Assembly: GCF_014635185.1 (NCBI RefSeq)
Contig: NZ_BMCM01000003.1
Location: 233,623-297,622 of the forward strand
Direction of reading: 5' to 3'
Source of the DNA: Microbacterium murale
GTDB lineage: Bacteria > Actinomycetota > Actinomycetes > Actinomycetales > Microbacteriaceae
Length of the DNA stretch: 64,000 bases
The stretch's first letter is position 1. Each line of letters opens with the position of its first letter. A model generated the notes under the pieces. The model made no database searches. It saw only the letters and a program-made list of their open reading frames with translations, and was not told the DNA's origin. This document shows positions 54,575 to 64,000 of this stretch, piece by piece. The position numbers and the translations under genes are program-made.

Positions 54575-54805
54575 ATGACCAACCCGATCGCTGACCCCGG
54601 CCACGGACACTCACCGGCGGCGTGGTCCGCTGTGATCGTCATGCTGTTCGGCTTCACTGCCGGCACGGTCGCCTTCTGCTTCGAGCAGCCTCTGCTCGTC
54701 TGGATCTCGGTCGGCATCATCGTCATCGGTGCGATTCTCGGCTGGATCCTGACCAAGGCCGGTTACGGTGTGAAGGGCCCCAAGTACGCGCCGAAGGGCC
54801 ACTGA
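54575..54805 (+). CDS. HGxxPAAW-family small membrane protein
   Basis: 76 residues with the name-giving HGHSPAAW motif at about 10-17 and two hydrophobic helices (about 18-36 and 41-61), then a basic tail. The family lies within actinobacterial trp operons; function unknown. Strong GGAGG ribosome site 5 nt before ATG 54575. TGATG junction with trpC. Confidence 0.9.
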   Translation: MTNPIADPGHGHSPAAWSAVIVMLFGFTAGTVAFCFEQPLLVWISVGIIVIGAILGWILTKAGYGVKGPKYAPKGH

Positions 54806-55617
54806 TGGTGCTCGCCGACCTGACGGCCGGCGCAGTCGAAGACGCCGAACGCCGTGCACAGGCGCGCCCGCTCGCCGAGGTCGAGAAGATCGCTCTGGCC
54901 CGCCCCGCGGCCAAGGACGCGCGTGCCGCACTCGCACCCGCTGCACGGGTGAAGATCATCGCCGAAGTCAAGCGTGCGAGTCCGTCTCGTGGCGCCCTCG
55001 CCGACATCCCGGATCCGGCGCATCAGGCTGCGCTCTACGAGACCGGCGGAGCATCGGCGATCAGTGTGCTCACCGAGGAGCGGCGGTTCGGCGGTAGCCT
55101 CGCCGACCTCGAGGCCGTCACCGCCCGGGTCTCGCTCCCCGTGCTGCGTAAAGACTTCATCGCCACGCCGTACCAGGTGCTGGAGGCACGCGCCGCCGGA
55201 GCCGACCTCGCGCTGCTGATCGTCGCCGGCCTCGAGCCGAAGGTGCTGCAAGAGTTGTTCGCCCTCATTCACGAGCTCGGCATGACGCCGCTCGTCGAGA
55301 CCCACTCGGCCGACGAGCTGGAGGCCGCGATCGATCTCGGTGCACCGCTGATCGGCGTGAACGCCCGCAATCTGAAGACCCTCGAACTCGACCGCGATCT
55401 GTTCAGCCGACTCGTCGACCGCATCCCCGCCGACGCCGTGAAGATCGCGGAATCCGCCGTGCTGACGCCGGCCGATGTCGCGCACTACCGTTCGGCGGGC
55501 GCTGATGTCGTACTGATCGGCGAGGCGCTGGTCACCGGCGATCCGGTCGCGACGCTGAAGAGCTTCCTCGAGGTCGAGGCATGCGATGCACCGAGCGACC
55601 GGAGGGAGTCGAGGTGA
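54805..55617 (+). CDS. trpC: Indole-3-glycerol phosphate synthase
   Basis: 270-residue TIM barrel. [14 protein letters not shown] carries the catalytic Glu/Lys, followed by [21 protein letters not shown] and [11 protein letters not shown]. Stand-alone, not fused to trpF. ATG 54805 shares a base with the previous TGA (GTG 54808 is an alternative). GTGA overlap with trpB. Confidence 0.96.
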   Translation: MVLADLTAGAVEDAERRAQARPLAEVEKIALARPAAKDARAALAPAARVKIIAEVKRASPSRGALADIPDPAHQAALYETGGASAISVLTEERRFGGSLADLEAVTARVSLPVLRKDFIATPYQVLEARAAGADLALLIVAGLEPKVLQELFALIHELGMTPLVETHSADELEAAIDLGAPLIGVNARNLKTLELDRDLFSRLVDRIPADAVKIAESAVLTPADVAHYRSAGADVVLIGEALVTGDPVATLKSFLEVEACDAPSDRRESR

Positions 55618-56882
55618 GCCTGCGAGACCAGCACGGACCGTTCTTCGGAGAGTTCGGTGGACGCTACATGCCGGAATCGCTGATCGCGGCGATCGACGAG
55701 CTCACGGTCGCCTATGAGCAGGCGATCGCCGACCCGGAGTTCCGCGCGGAACTCGCAGGGTTGCTCAGCTCCTACGCCGGACGGCCCTCCGCGCTCACCG
55801 AGGTGCAGCGGTTCGCCGAGCACGCCGGGGGAGCGCGTGTCTTCCTCAAGCGCGAGGACCTCAACCACACCGGAAGCCACAAGATCAACAACGTGCTCGG
55901 GCAGGCGCTGCTCACCAAGCGTCTCGGCAAGACGCGGGTCATCGCAGAGACCGGAGCGGGACAGCACGGGGTCGCCACCGCGACCGCTGCAGCGCTGTTC
56001 GGCCTGGACTGCACGATCTACATGGGCGAGGTCGATACCGAGCGTCAGGCGCTCAACGTCGCCCGCATGCGGCTCCTCGGCGCCGAGGTCGTCCCGGTCA
56101 CCACCGGTTCACGCACCTTGAAGGACGCGATCAACGACGCCTACCGCGACTGGGTGGCAACGGTCGAGAGCACCAACTACATCTTCGGAACGGCCGCAGG
56201 CCCGCATCCGTTCCCGGCGATGGTGCGCGACTTCCAGAAGATCATCGGCGAAGAGGCCCGTCAGCAGCTGCTCGACGAGACCGGCAGACTTCCCGACGCC
56301 GTCATCGCCTGCGTCGGCGGAGGCTCCAACGCGATCGGCATGTTCGACGCGTTCCTCGACGATGCGGATGTGAAGCTGTTCGGCGTCGAAGCCGCCGGCG
56401 ACGGCGTGGACACCGAGCAGCACGCGGCATCCATCCAGCGCGGTCGCCCAGGGGTTCTGCACGGCGCGAAGACCTATGTCCTCCAGGACGAGGACGGGCA
56501 GACGGTCGAGTCGCATTCGATCTCAGCCGGGCTCGACTATCCCGGCGTCGGCCCGGAGCACTCGTGGCTCGCAGACATCGGCAGGGCCGAGTACATCCCC
56601 GCCACCGACGACGAGGCCATGCAGGCACTGCGTCTGCTGAGCCGCACCGAGGGGATCATCCCCGCCATCGAGTCGGCGCACGCGCTGGCCGGAGCCCTGC
56701 GCCTCGGCCGGGAGATGGGCCCGGACGCCATCCTCGCCGTGTGCCTCTCCGGCCGCGGAGACAAGGACATGGACACAGCCGCGCGGTACTTCGATCTCTA
56801 CGACCGCGAAGCGGCCGAACGCGACGCCGCCGACAAGGACGCCGTGACCCAGACCGCAGCGGATGCGGCGGCCGCGCGATGA
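55614..56882 (+). CDS. trpB: Tryptophan synthase beta subunit
   Basis: 422 residues. PLP enzyme joining indole to serine. The PLP lysine lies in [11 protein letters not shown], the phosphate-binding [10 protein letters not shown] loop and the [11 protein letters not shown] segment are present. A C-terminal extension of about 20 residues is charged. GTG 55614 overlaps the trpC stop; an in-frame ATG at 55581 lacks a ribosome site and would lie inside trpC. Confidence 0.97.
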   Translation: MSLRDQHGPFFGEFGGRYMPESLIAAIDELTVAYEQAIADPEFRAELAGLLSSYAGRPSALTEVQRFAEHAGGARVFLKREDLNHTGSHKINNVLGQALLTKRLGKTRVIAETGAGQHGVATATAAALFGLDCTIYMGEVDTERQALNVARMRLLGAEVVPVTTGSRTLKDAINDAYRDWVATVESTNYIFGTAAGPHPFPAMVRDFQKIIGEEARQQLLDETGRLPDAVIACVGGGSNAIGMFDAFLDDADVKLFGVEAAGDGVDTEQHAASIQRGRPGVLHGAKTYVLQDEDGQTVESHSISAGLDYPGVGPEHSWLADIGRAEYIPATDDEAMQALRLLSRTEGIIPAIESAHALAGALRLGREMGPDAILAVCLSGRGDKDMDTAARYFDLYDREAAERDAADKDAVTQTAADAAAAR

Positions 56883-57682
56883 GCCGCGTCGAAGCCGCGA
56901 TCCAGAAGGCCCACGATGAGGGCCGCGGGGCGTTCATCGGCTATCTGCCGGTCGGATTCCCCGATCTGCAGACCAGCATCCAGGCGGCGATCACCCTCGC
57001 CGAGAACGGTGTCGACGTCATCGAACTCGGGCCGCCCTACAGCGATCCCGTGATGGACGGGCTGGTCATCCAGGAGGCCACCCAGGCCGCCCTCGCCGCA
57101 GGGTTCCGGATGCGCGACCTGTTCACAGCCGTACGCGAGATCACGGCAGCGACCGACGTTCCCGTCGTCGTCATGACGTACTGGAACCCCGTGATGCAGT
57201 ACGGCGTCGACCGCTACGCCGACGACCTGCTCGCCGCGGGCGGCGCGGGTCTCATCACGCCCGACATCACGCCGGAGGCTGCCGCGGACTGGATCGAAGC
57301 CAGCAAGCGCACCGGTCTCGACCGGATCTTCCTCGCGGCCCCCACCTCGACCGATGAACGTCTCGACCTCGTCGTCGCCTCGTCGACCGGGTTCGTCTAC
57401 ACGGTGTCCACCATGGGCATCACGGGGGAGCGCGCCGAACTCGACAAGGCCGCACGCACCCTGGTGTCACGTCTGCGTGAACGCGGGGCGGTGCGCGCAT
57501 GTGTCGGAATCGGCATCTCCACCGCCGAGCAGATCGCCGGCATCACCGAGTACGCCGACGGCGCCATCGTCGGTACCGCGCTCGTGCGTGCCCTCCGCGA
57601 CGGGGGCCTCGACGCCCTCGCCGCCGTCACAAAGTCCCTTGCCGCAGGCACGCCGTCGGCAGCCACCTCACACGAGAACTAG
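56879..57682 (+). CDS. trpA: Tryptophan synthase alpha subunit
   Basis: 267 residues. Cleaves indole-3-glycerol phosphate and channels indole to Trp[25 protein letters not shown] with the catalytic acids, [11 protein letters not shown] and the phosphate-binding VGIGIST are intact. ATG 56879 overlaps the trpB stop. Its own TAG stop forms part of the candidate lgt -10 element. Confidence 0.96.
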   Translation: MSRVEAAIQKAHDEGRGAFIGYLPVGFPDLQTSIQAAITLAENGVDVIELGPPYSDPVMDGLVIQEATQAALAAGFRMRDLFTAVREITAATDVPVVVMTYWNPVMQYGVDRYADDLLAAGGAGLITPDITPEAAADWIEASKRTGLDRIFLAAPTSTDERLDLVVASSTGFVYTVSTMGITGERAELDKAARTLVSRLRERGAVRACVGIGISTAEQIAGITEYADGAIVGTALVRALRDGGLDALAAVTKSLAAGTPSAATSHEN

Positions 57683-57685
57683 AAT
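57680..57685 (+). promoter_or_regulatory. Candidate leaderless promoter of lgt over the trpA stop (-10)
   Basis: TAGAAT starts with the trpA stop codon TAG and ends 7 nt before ATG 57693. No Shine-Dalgarno is seen. Leaderless initiation of lgt is likely. Confidence 0.5.
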
Positions 57686-57692
57686 CACACTC

Positions 57693-58715
57693 ATGTCCCT
57701 CGCGCTTCACACCGCCGTCAGCGGCGTGCTCACCAGCATCCCGAGCCCTCCGGTCAGCTACATCGATCTCGGGCCGCTGCGGATCCACTTCTACGCGCTC
57801 TGCATCATCGCGGGCATCATCGCGGCCACTCTGCTGACGAATCACCGCCTGACCAAGCGCGGGGCAGAGCCGTGGGTAGTCATCGACATCGCGATCCTCG
57901 CTGTGCCGCTCGCAATCATCGGCGCACGCATCTTCCACGTGCTCACCCACCCGAACTTCTACTTCGGCGAGGGCAAGAACACCTGGAACCCGTTCGAGCC
58001 GGGCTCTGTCTGGGCGATCTGGGAGGGCGGCATCGCGATCTTCGGTGCGCTCCTCGGCGGCGCCGTCGGCGCGTATCTCGGCTGCAAGTGGACCGGCATC
58101 CGGTTCTGGACCTTCGCCGACGCGCTCGCGCCGGGTCTCCTGCTGGCGCAGGCAATGGGCCGTTTCGGCAACTGGTTCAACCACGAGCTCTTCGGTCTGC
58201 CGACCGACCTGCCCTGGGGCCTGGAGATCGAATCCGACAACGTCGCGTTCCCCCCTGGACTGGCGGAGGGAACCCTGTTCCACCCGACGTTCCTGTACGA
58301 GGTCATCTGGAACGGTCTCGGCGTGCTCTTCCTGCTCTGGATCGGCCGTCGACTGCAGCTGCAGTGGGGCAAGCTGTTCGCCGTGTACCTGATCTGGTAC
58401 AGCGCCGGTCGTGTGCTCTGGGAATCGATCCGCATCGATCCGAGCGAGATCATCCTCGGCCTGCGAAGCAACGTGTGGGCATCCATCCTCGGCGTGGTCG
58501 TCGGCATCGTGATCCTGTTCGTGCAGACGCGCAGGCACACGGGTCGTGAGGCGGGACCGTATGCGCCAGGGCGCACGCGGAAGGATGCCGATGCTGATGT
58601 AGTATCACAGGACAGCATCGATGATTTCGTCGACGTGAGCGAGCCTCCGGTCGAAGTCACTGCCGGAGCCACAGCCACAAGCACTGCTCCCGCGAGCGAG
58701 GACAGCTCCCGATAA
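57693..58715 (+). CDS. lgt: Prolipoprotein diacylglyceryl transferase
   Basis: 340-residue integral membrane enzyme that lipidates prolipoproteins at the lipobox cysteine. About seven transmembrane helices span residues 25-275. HFYALCIIAGI and the signature GRFGNWFNHELFG with the essential Arg and Glu are present. The last ~60 residues are an acidic, Thr/Ala-rich cytosolic tail, common in actinobacteria. The trpA-lgt-gltB order is conserved in this group. Confidence 0.96.
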   Translation: MSLALHTAVSGVLTSIPSPPVSYIDLGPLRIHFYALCIIAGIIAATLLTNHRLTKRGAEPWVVIDIAILAVPLAIIGARIFHVLTHPNFYFGEGKNTWNPFEPGSVWAIWEGGIAIFGALLGGAVGAYLGCKWTGIRFWTFADALAPGLLLAQAMGRFGNWFNHELFGLPTDLPWGLEIESDNVAFPPGLAEGTLFHPTFLYEVIWNGLGVLFLLWIGRRLQLQWGKLFAVYLIWYSAGRVLWESIRIDPSEIILGLRSNVWASILGVVVGIVILFVQTRRHTGREAGPYAPGRTRKDADADVVSQDSIDDFVDVSEPPVEVTAGATATSTAPASEDSSR

Positions 58716-58775
58716 GCATCCTCGTCTGATGAGGAAACCACTGCATTGAACGAGCGGGCCGACGTCGTCCCCGGT

Positions 58776-58802
58776 GTCACTTGATTACCTGAGGACGGTA
58801 AC
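58776..58802 (+). promoter_or_regulatory. Operator-like repeat and hairpin at the gltB start
   Basis: GTCAC (58776-58780) and GTAAC (58798-58802) are 22 bp apart, the outer spacing of the nirB/nirC/narK sites, but with a weaker first arm. The same bases contain a perfect TTACC/GGTAA inverted repeat (58785-58789, 58797-58801) that encloses GAGGA of the ribosome site. Either DNA or RNA control is possible. Confidence 0.35.
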
Positions 58803-58804
58803 CG

Positions 58805-61800
58805 ATGTACTTCCAGCCTCCGTACGGCGCCTCCGGGGCCTACCCCCCGAAGCAGGGCATGTACAACCCGGCATTCGAGAAGGATGCCTGCGGCCTGGCC
58901 ATGGTCGCGACCCTGCGGGGCACAGCCGGACATGACATCATCCAGCTGGCGCTCGAAGCCCTGCGAAACCTCGAGCACCGTGGTGCGATCGGCTCTGACG
59001 CCGGCACCGGAGACGGTGCGGGCATCCTCACCCAGATGCCAGACGAGTTCCTGCGTGAAGTCACCGCATTCGAACTGCCCGATGCCGGCCACTACGCCGC
59101 CGGGCTCGCGTTCCTCCCGCTGCAGGCCACAGAACGCCGCACGCAGAAAGCCGGCGTCGAGAGGATCGCGCGCGAAGAAGGACTCACCGTCCTCGGCTGG
59201 CGCGTCGTCCCCACTGCCAACGAGAACCTCGGCAAGCTCGCCGACGAGGCGCGTCCCGCGTTCGAGCAGCTCTTCGTCGCCTCGGCCCCCGGGCGCGAAC
59301 CTCTCTCCGGCATCGCGCTGGACCGCGTGGCCTATCGCCTGCGCAAGCGTGCGGGGCACGAGATCGGCGCCTACTTCGTCTCCCTGTCCAGCCGCACGCT
59401 GGGCTACAAGGGCATGGTCACCACGCTGCAGCTCGAGCCGTTCTACCCCGACCTGCAAGATGAGCGGTTCACGTCAGAGCTCGCGGTCGTGCACTCGCGG
59501 TACTCGACCAACACCTTCCCCTCGTGGCCCCTCGCGCAGCCGCTGCGCATGCTCGCCCACAACGGCGAGATCAACACGGTGGGCGGAAACCGCAACTGGA
59601 TGCGCGCCCGTCAGTCGCAGCTCGAATCCGAACTGCTCGGCGATGTGCGGCCGCTGCTGCCGATCTGCACGCCGGGTGCCAGCGACTCGGCCTCGTTCGA
59701 CGAGGTGCTCGAGCTGCTCACGCTGACCGGCCGCAGCCTGCCGCACGCCATCATGATGATGGTGCCGGAGGCGTACGAGAAGCAGGCGGACATCACGCCC
59801 GAGCTCCGCGCGTTCTACGACTACCACTCCAACCAGATGGAGCCGTGGGACGGCCCGGCCGCCCTCATCTTCACCGACGGCACACTCGTGGGCGCGACGC
59901 TCGACCGCAACGGACTGCGTCCAGGACGCTGGACCGAGACCACCGACGGCCTCGTCGTGATCGGCTCGGAGACAGGTGTGCTCGAGTTCGCTCCGGAGCG
60001 CATCAAGCGCCGCGGACGCCTGCAGCCGGGCAAGATGTTCCTCGTCGACACGTCTGCCGGTCGCATCGTCGAAGACGACGAGATCAAGAACGATCTGGCG
60101 ACACTGCACCCGTGGCAGGATTGGCTCGACGAGGGCGCCGTGCGCCTCGCCGATCTGCCGGAGCGCGAGCACATCGTTCACCCGCCGGCATCCATCACCC
60201 GCCGTCAGCGCACCTTCGGCTACACGGAGGAGGAAGTGCGCATCCTGCTCACCCCGATGGGACAGAACGGCGCCGAGCCGCTCGGCGCGATGGGGTCGGA
60301 CACGCCGATCGCCGTGCTGAGCGAGCGCCCCCGTCTGCTGTTCGACTACTTCACGCAGCAGTTCGCTCAGGTGACGAACCCGCCGCTGGACTCGATCCGA
60401 GAAGAGGTCGTCACCAGCCTGAAGTCCGGCCTCGGGCCTGAGCGCAACCTGCTCAGCTGGGGACCGGAGCACACCCGTACGGTCACGCTCGACTTCCCGG
60501 TGATCGACAACGACGAACTCGCGAAAATCCGCCACATCGACAAGGCGCTCGAAGGGCGCTCATCCGTGACGATCCGCGGTCTGTACCACTTCGACGCCGG
60601 CGAGCACACGATGCAGGAGCGTCTCGAGGAGATGTGCGCAGAGGTCGATGAGGCCATCGCCGCCGGCGCGGAGTTCATCATCCTCTCCGACCGCGACTCC
60701 AACAAGGACCTCGTTCCGATCCCCTCGTTGCTCATGGTGTCGGCGATCCACCACCACCTCATCCGGCGCGAGAACCGCATGAAGGTCGGTCTGATCGTCG
60801 AAGCCGGCGATGTCCGCGAGGTGCATCACGTCGCGACGCTGATCGGTTACGGCGCCTCGGCCGTGAACCCGTATCTCGCGATGGAGACGGTGGAGCACCT
60901 CGTGCGCACCGGTTTCATCACCGGCATCACGCCGGAGAAGGCCGTCAAGAACCTGATCTACGCGCTCGGCAAGGGCGTGCTGAAGATCATGTCGAAGATG
61001 GGCATCTCGACGGTCTCGTCGTACGCGGGCGCCCAGGTGTTCGAGGCCGTCGGGCTCAGCCAGAAGCTGATAGACGCGTACTTCACCGGGACCGAGACCA
61101 AGCTCGGCGGCATCGACATCGAGGACGTCTTCGCCGAGAACCAGGCACGCCACGACTACGCGTATCCCGAGGATGCCGCGGCACGTGCCCACGAGCGCCT
61201 CTGGACCGGCGGCGAATATCAGTGGCGACGCGACGGCTCACCTCACCTTTTCAACCCCGAGACCGTGTTCCGCCTGCAGCACTCGACCCGCAATCGTCGC
61301 TACGACATCTTCCGCGAGTACACGAAGCTCGTCGACGATCAGGCCGCCGAGCTGAAGACCCTGCGCGGGCTCTTCAACCTGCGCACCGGCGCTCGTCCGG
61401 CCGTCCCCCTCGACGAGGTGGAACCGGTGAGCGCGATCGTGAAGCGCTTCTCCACCGGAGCCATGAGCTATGGCTCCATCTCCCGCGAGGCGCACGAGAC
61501 GCTCGCGATCGCGATGAACAGCATCGGCGCCAAGTCGAACACGGGCGAGGGCGGCGAGGACGTCGACCGCCTGCTCGACCCCGAGCGCCGCAGTGCGATC
61601 AAGCAGGTCGCCTCCGGGCGCTTCGGCGTCACGAGTCTCTACCTGACAGAGTCGGACGACATCCAGATCAAGCTCGCCCAGGGGGCAAAGCCGGGGGAGG
61701 GCGGCCAGCTGCCGCCGACCAAGGTCTACCCCTGGGTGGCCCGCACACGTCACGCAACCGCCGGTGTCGGGCTCATCTCGCCGCCGCCGCACCACGACAT

Positions 61801-63373
61801 CTACTCGATCGAAGACCTCAAGCAGCTCATCTTCGACCTGAAGCGCGCGAATCCGTCCGCTCGCATCCACACGAAGCTCGTCAGCCAGTCGGGCATCGGT
61901 GCGGTCTCGGCAGGCGTGGCGAAAGCACTCAGCGACGTCATCCTCGTCTCCGGCCACGACGGCGGTACCGGCGCCAGCCCGTTGAACTCGCTCAAGCACG
62001 CGGGAACGCCGTGGGAGCTCGGCCTCGCCGAGACGCAGCAGACGCTCATGCTCAACGGCATGCGCGACCGCGTGGTGGTGCAGGTCGACGGCCAGCTCAA
62101 GACCGGTCGCGACGTCATCATCGGCGCGCTGCTCGGTGCCGAGGAGTTCGGCTTCGCGACGGCCCCGCTCGTGGTGAGCGGCTGCATCATGATGCGCGTC
62201 TGCCATCTGGACACGTGCCCGGTCGGCGTCGCGACACAGAACCCCGTTCTGCGCGAGCGCTTCACCGGCAAGCCGGAGTTCGTGGTCAACTTCATGGAGT
62301 TCATCGCCGAAGAGGTGCGCGAGATCCTCGCAGAGCTCGGGTTCCGGTCGCTGGACGAGATCATCGGCCGCGCCGACCTCATCGAGGCGAATGCCGCGAT
62401 CGAGCACTGGAAGACGGATGGACTGGACCTCTCGCCCGTGCTGGAGGGCCCGGTGTTCCCGGCATCCGAGCCGCGCCGCAGCGGCCGCGCGCAGGAGCAC
62501 GAACTCGACAAGCACTTCGACGTGCCGCTGATCGAGATGGCACAGAACACGCTCAACGACATGGCGCCGACCATCGTCGAGCTGCCCATCCGCAACACCG
62601 AACGTGCGGTCGGCACGATGCTCGGTCACGAGGTCACCGCGCGCTTCGGCGAGACTGGCCTCGCACGCGAGACGATCGATGTCACCCTGCACGGCACCGC
62701 CGGCCAGTCACTCGGCGCGTTCCTGCCGTCCGGGATCGTGCTGCGGCTGGAAGGCGACGCCAACGACTACGTGGGCAAGGGCCTCTCGGGCGGTGACATC
62801 ACCATCCGGCCGTCACGCGGCTCGACCATCGCGCCGCATGAGAACGTCATCGCGGGCAACGTGATCGGCTATGGCGCCACATCGGGCACCATGTTCATCT
62901 CGGGTGTCGTCGGCGAGCGGTTCCTGGTGCGCAACTCGGGCGCGACCGCCGTCGTCGAGGGGGTCGGCGACCATGCCCTCGAGTACATGACCGGTGGGCT
63001 CGCCGTGATCCTCGGATCGACCGGCCGCAACCTCGGAGCCGGCATGTCCGGCGGCATCGCGTATGTGCACGCGCTCTCCACCGAGAAGGTCAATCTGCAG
63101 TCCCGCGAGAGCGGAGAGCTGCGGTTGGAGACACTGGATCGTGCGGACCTCGAGGTGCTGCGCAGCCTGCTCATCGAGCACGTGGAGCGCACGGCTTCTC
63201 CGCTCGCGGCGCGCATGCTCGAAGACTTCGACACCGTCGCATCCGAATTCGTGAAGGTGCTGCCGCGAGATTTCGCCGCAGTGCAGACCATGCGTCAGGA
63301 AGCGGAGGCTGATGGGCTCGACCCGGATGGCGACGTTGTCTGGACCCGCATCCTGGAGGTGACCGGTGGCTGA
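58805..63373 (+). CDS. gltB: Glutamate synthase large subunit (GOGAT)
   Basis: 1522 residues. Makes glutamate from 2-oxoglutarate and glutamine using electrons from GltD. After a 28-residue propeptide the nucleophile is C29 ([11 protein letters not shown]), expected to be exposed by cleavage. The glutaminase, central, FMN and C-terminal helix domains follow in order. The [3Fe-4S] ligands C1127, C1133 and C1138 give C-x5-C-x4-C. ATG 58805 with GAGGA 9 nt upstream is preferred; ATG 58859 would still leave a 10-residue propeptide. Overlaps gltD by 8 nt. Confidence 0.97.
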   Translation: MYFQPPYGASGAYPPKQGMYNPAFEKDACGLAMVATLRGTAGHDIIQLALEALRNLEHRGAIGSDAGTGDGAGILTQMPDEFLREVTAFELPDAGHYAAGLAFLPLQATERRTQKAGVERIAREEGLTVLGWRVVPTANENLGKLADEARPAFEQLFVASAPGREPLSGIALDRVAYRLRKRAGHEIGAYFVSLSSRTLGYKGMVTTLQLEPFYPDLQDERFTSELAVVHSRYSTNTFPSWPLAQPLRMLAHNGEINTVGGNRNWMRARQSQLESELLGDVRPLLPICTPGASDSASFDEVLELLTLTGRSLPHAIMMMVPEAYEKQADITPELRAFYDYHSNQMEPWDGPAALIFTDGTLVGATLDRNGLRPGRWTETTDGLVVIGSETGVLEFAPERIKRRGRLQPGKMFLVDTSAGRIVEDDEIKNDLATLHPWQDWLDEGAVRLADLPEREHIVHPPASITRRQRTFGYTEEEVRILLTPMGQNGAEPLGAMGSDTPIAVLSERPRLLFDYFTQQFAQVTNPPLDSIREEVVTSLKSGLGPERNLLSWGPEHTRTVTLDFPVIDNDELAKIRHIDKALEGRSSVTIRGLYHFDAGEHTMQERLEEMCAEVDEAIAAGAEFIILSDRDSNKDLVPIPSLLMVSAIHHHLIRRENRMKVGLIVEAGDVREVHHVATLIGYGASAVNPYLAMETVEHLVRTGFITGITPEKAVKNLIYALGKGVLKIMSKMGISTVSSYAGAQVFEAVGLSQKLIDAYFTGTETKLGGIDIEDVFAENQARHDYAYPEDAAARAHERLWTGGEYQWRRDGSPHLFNPETVFRLQHSTRNRRYDIFREYTKLVDDQAAELKTLRGLFNLRTGARPAVPLDEVEPVSAIVKRFSTGAMSYGSISREAHETLAIAMNSIGAKSNTGEGGEDVDRLLDPERRSAIKQVASGRFGVTSLYLTESDDIQIKLAQGAKPGEGGQLPPTKVYPWVARTRHATAGVGLISPPPHHDIYSIEDLKQLIFDLKRANPSARIHTKLVSQSGIGAVSAGVAKALSDVILVSGHDGGTGASPLNSLKHAGTPWELGLAETQQTLMLNGMRDRVVVQVDGQLKTGRDVIIGALLGAEEFGFATAPLVVSGCIMMRVCHLDTCPVGVATQNPVLRERFTGKPEFVVNFMEFIAEEVREILAELGFRSLDEIIGRADLIEANAAIEHWKTDGLDLSPVLEGPVFPASEPRRSGRAQEHELDKHFDVPLIEMAQNTLNDMAPTIVELPIRNTERAVGTMLGHEVTARFGETGLARETIDVTLHGTAGQSLGAFLPSGIVLRLEGDANDYVGKGLSGGDITIRPSRGSTIAPHENVIAGNVIGYGATSGTMFISGVVGERFLVRNSGATAVVEGVGDHALEYMTGGLAVILGSTGRNLGAGMSGGIAYVHALSTEKVNLQSRESGELRLETLDRADLEVLRSLLIEHVERTASPLAARMLEDFDTVASEFVKVLPRDFAAVQTMRQEAEADGLDPDGDVVWTRILEVTGG

Positions 63374-64000
63374 TCCCAAGGGTTTCTTGAAGGTGACGGA
63401 GCGCGAGCTTCCCGCTCGCCGTCCCGTTCCCGTCCGCATCATGGACTGGAAAGAGGTCTACGAGCCGGGCGACAAGGCCGTGCTGCGCCGCCAGGCCGGA
63501 CGCTGCATGGACTGCGGCGTGCCGTTCTGCCATCAGGGCTGCCCGCTCGGCAACCTCATCCCGGAGTGGAACGACCTCACTTGGCGCGGCGAGGACCGCT
63601 CGGCGATCGAGCGCCTGCACGCCACGAACAACTTCCCCGAGTTCACCGGGCGGCTGTGCCCTGCACCGTGCGAGAGCGCGTGCGTGCTGAGCATCAACCA
63701 GCCGGCCGTGACGATCAAGCAGGTCGAGGTCTCGATCATCGACGAGGCCTTCGCCAAGGGCTGGGTCGAACCAGAGCCGCCGGAGCGCCTCACCGGCAAG
63801 ACCGTCGCCGTCGTCGGCTCGGGCCCTGCCGGACTCGCCGCCGCGCAGCAGCTCACGCGCGCGGGGCACACCGTCGCGGTCTTCGAACGCGACGACCGCA
63901 TCGGCGGACTGCTGCGCTACGGCATTCCCGACTTCAAGATGGAGAAGACCCACCTCGAGTCGCGTCTGCGACAGATGCAGGAAGAGGGAACGCGCTTCCG
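63366..64000 (+). CDS. gltD: Glutamate synthase small subunit (5' part)
   Basis: The first 211 codons; the gene runs past the window. It transfers NADPH electrons to GltB through FAD and [4Fe-4S] clusters. Visible are cluster cysteines in [19 protein letters not shown] and [13 protein letters not shown], the FAD loop [14 protein letters not shown] and [23 protein letters not shown] 63366 lies 8 nt inside the end of gltB. The open frame has no stop codon before the window ends. Confidence 0.95.
   Translation, partial: MADPKGFLKVTERELPARRPVPVRIMDWKEVYEPGDKAVLRRQAGRCMDCGVPFCHQGCPLGNLIPEWNDLTWRGEDRSAIERLHATNNFPEFTGRLCPAPCESACVLSINQPAVTIKQVEVSIIDEAFAKGWVEPEPPERLTGKTVAVVGSGPAGLAAAQQLTRAGHTVAVFERDDRIGGLLRYGIPDFKMEKTHLESRLRQMQEEGTRF

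Noticed and set aside
55581..55613. Upstream in-frame ATG for trpB
   Set aside because: It would start inside trpC without a ribosome site and add 11 residues before the conserved TrpB N-terminus; GTG 55614 has the GTGA overlap seen throughout.

Overview
The window is a continuous, gene-dense stretch of high-GC actinobacterial chromosome. Protein sequences, short 4-nt ATGA/GTGA gene overlaps, TAnnnT -10 elements often abutting the start codon, and the gene order (rel, DUF349, rarA-rpsD-alaS-ruvX-mltG-aroECKB-aroQ-efp-nusB, pyrR-pyrB-pyrC-carAB-pyrF-gmk-rpoZ-metK-priA-fmt-rsmB-rpe-hisEG, hisFI, trpCBA-lgt-gltBD) point to Microbacteriaceae, most likely Microbacterium. I see no rRNA, tRNA, insertion sequence, prophage, integrase or CRISPR array, and no gene-free stretch longer than about 210 bases.

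Layout. 1-4400: the (p)ppGpp synthetase/hydrolase gene, a convergent AbiEi-like gene whose 3' end overlaps it, and a DUF349 gene. 4430-11750: nitrite assimilation. This holds nirBD in one translationally coupled operon with all siroheme functions (precorrin-2 dehydrogenase/SUMT fusion, HemD fused to a DNA-binding domain like the regulator NnaR, CbiX chelatase), a strong bidirectional terminator, and a convergent FNT nitrite/formate channel gene. 11767-25067: a small membrane protein, rarA, rpsD, alaS, ruvX, mltG, the shikimate genes aroE/C/K/B/Q with an inserted GNAT gene, efp and nusB. 25133-28387: a SWIM-SNF2 helicase. 28427-33705: nitrate uptake and reduction (narK, an FAD/[2Fe-2S] electron-transfer subunit, nasA). 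33796-35373: a metallo-beta-lactamase/Rieske fusion. 35412-44943: the pyrimidine operon led by a PyrR-binding RNA hairpin and ending in an mIHF-Gmk fusion. 45009-53940: rpoZ, metK, a helicase-degenerate priA, fmt, rsmB, rpe, hisE, hisG, hisF, hisI. 53937-64000: trp-associated membrane proteins, trpC/B/A, lgt, gltB and the 5' part of gltD.

How it works together. The nitrogen genes form a complete route: nitrate import (NarK), nitrate to nitrite (NasA with its electron-transfer partner), nitrite import (FNT channel), nitrite to ammonium (NirBD with siroheme made by the same operon), and ammonium into glutamate (GltBD, with glutamine synthetase elsewhere). The three promoters that drive nitrate/nitrite genes share one spaced motif, GTGAGG-N15-CGTAAC, with half-sites at 11-bp spacing, although the loci are up to 24 kb apart. 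It resembles a GlnR box, and the regulator NnaR, encoded as the HemD fusion inside the nirB operon, is an alternative or partner ligand.

The observations I consider most worth follow-up are this split nitrate regulon, the PyrR-binding loop in front of pyrR, the mIHF-guanylate kinase fusion, the MBL-then-Rieske protein, and the apparent absence of trpE from its expected place. Nothing here is clearly a wholly new system; the region is mostly core genome, and the novelty lies in regulation and domain fusions.
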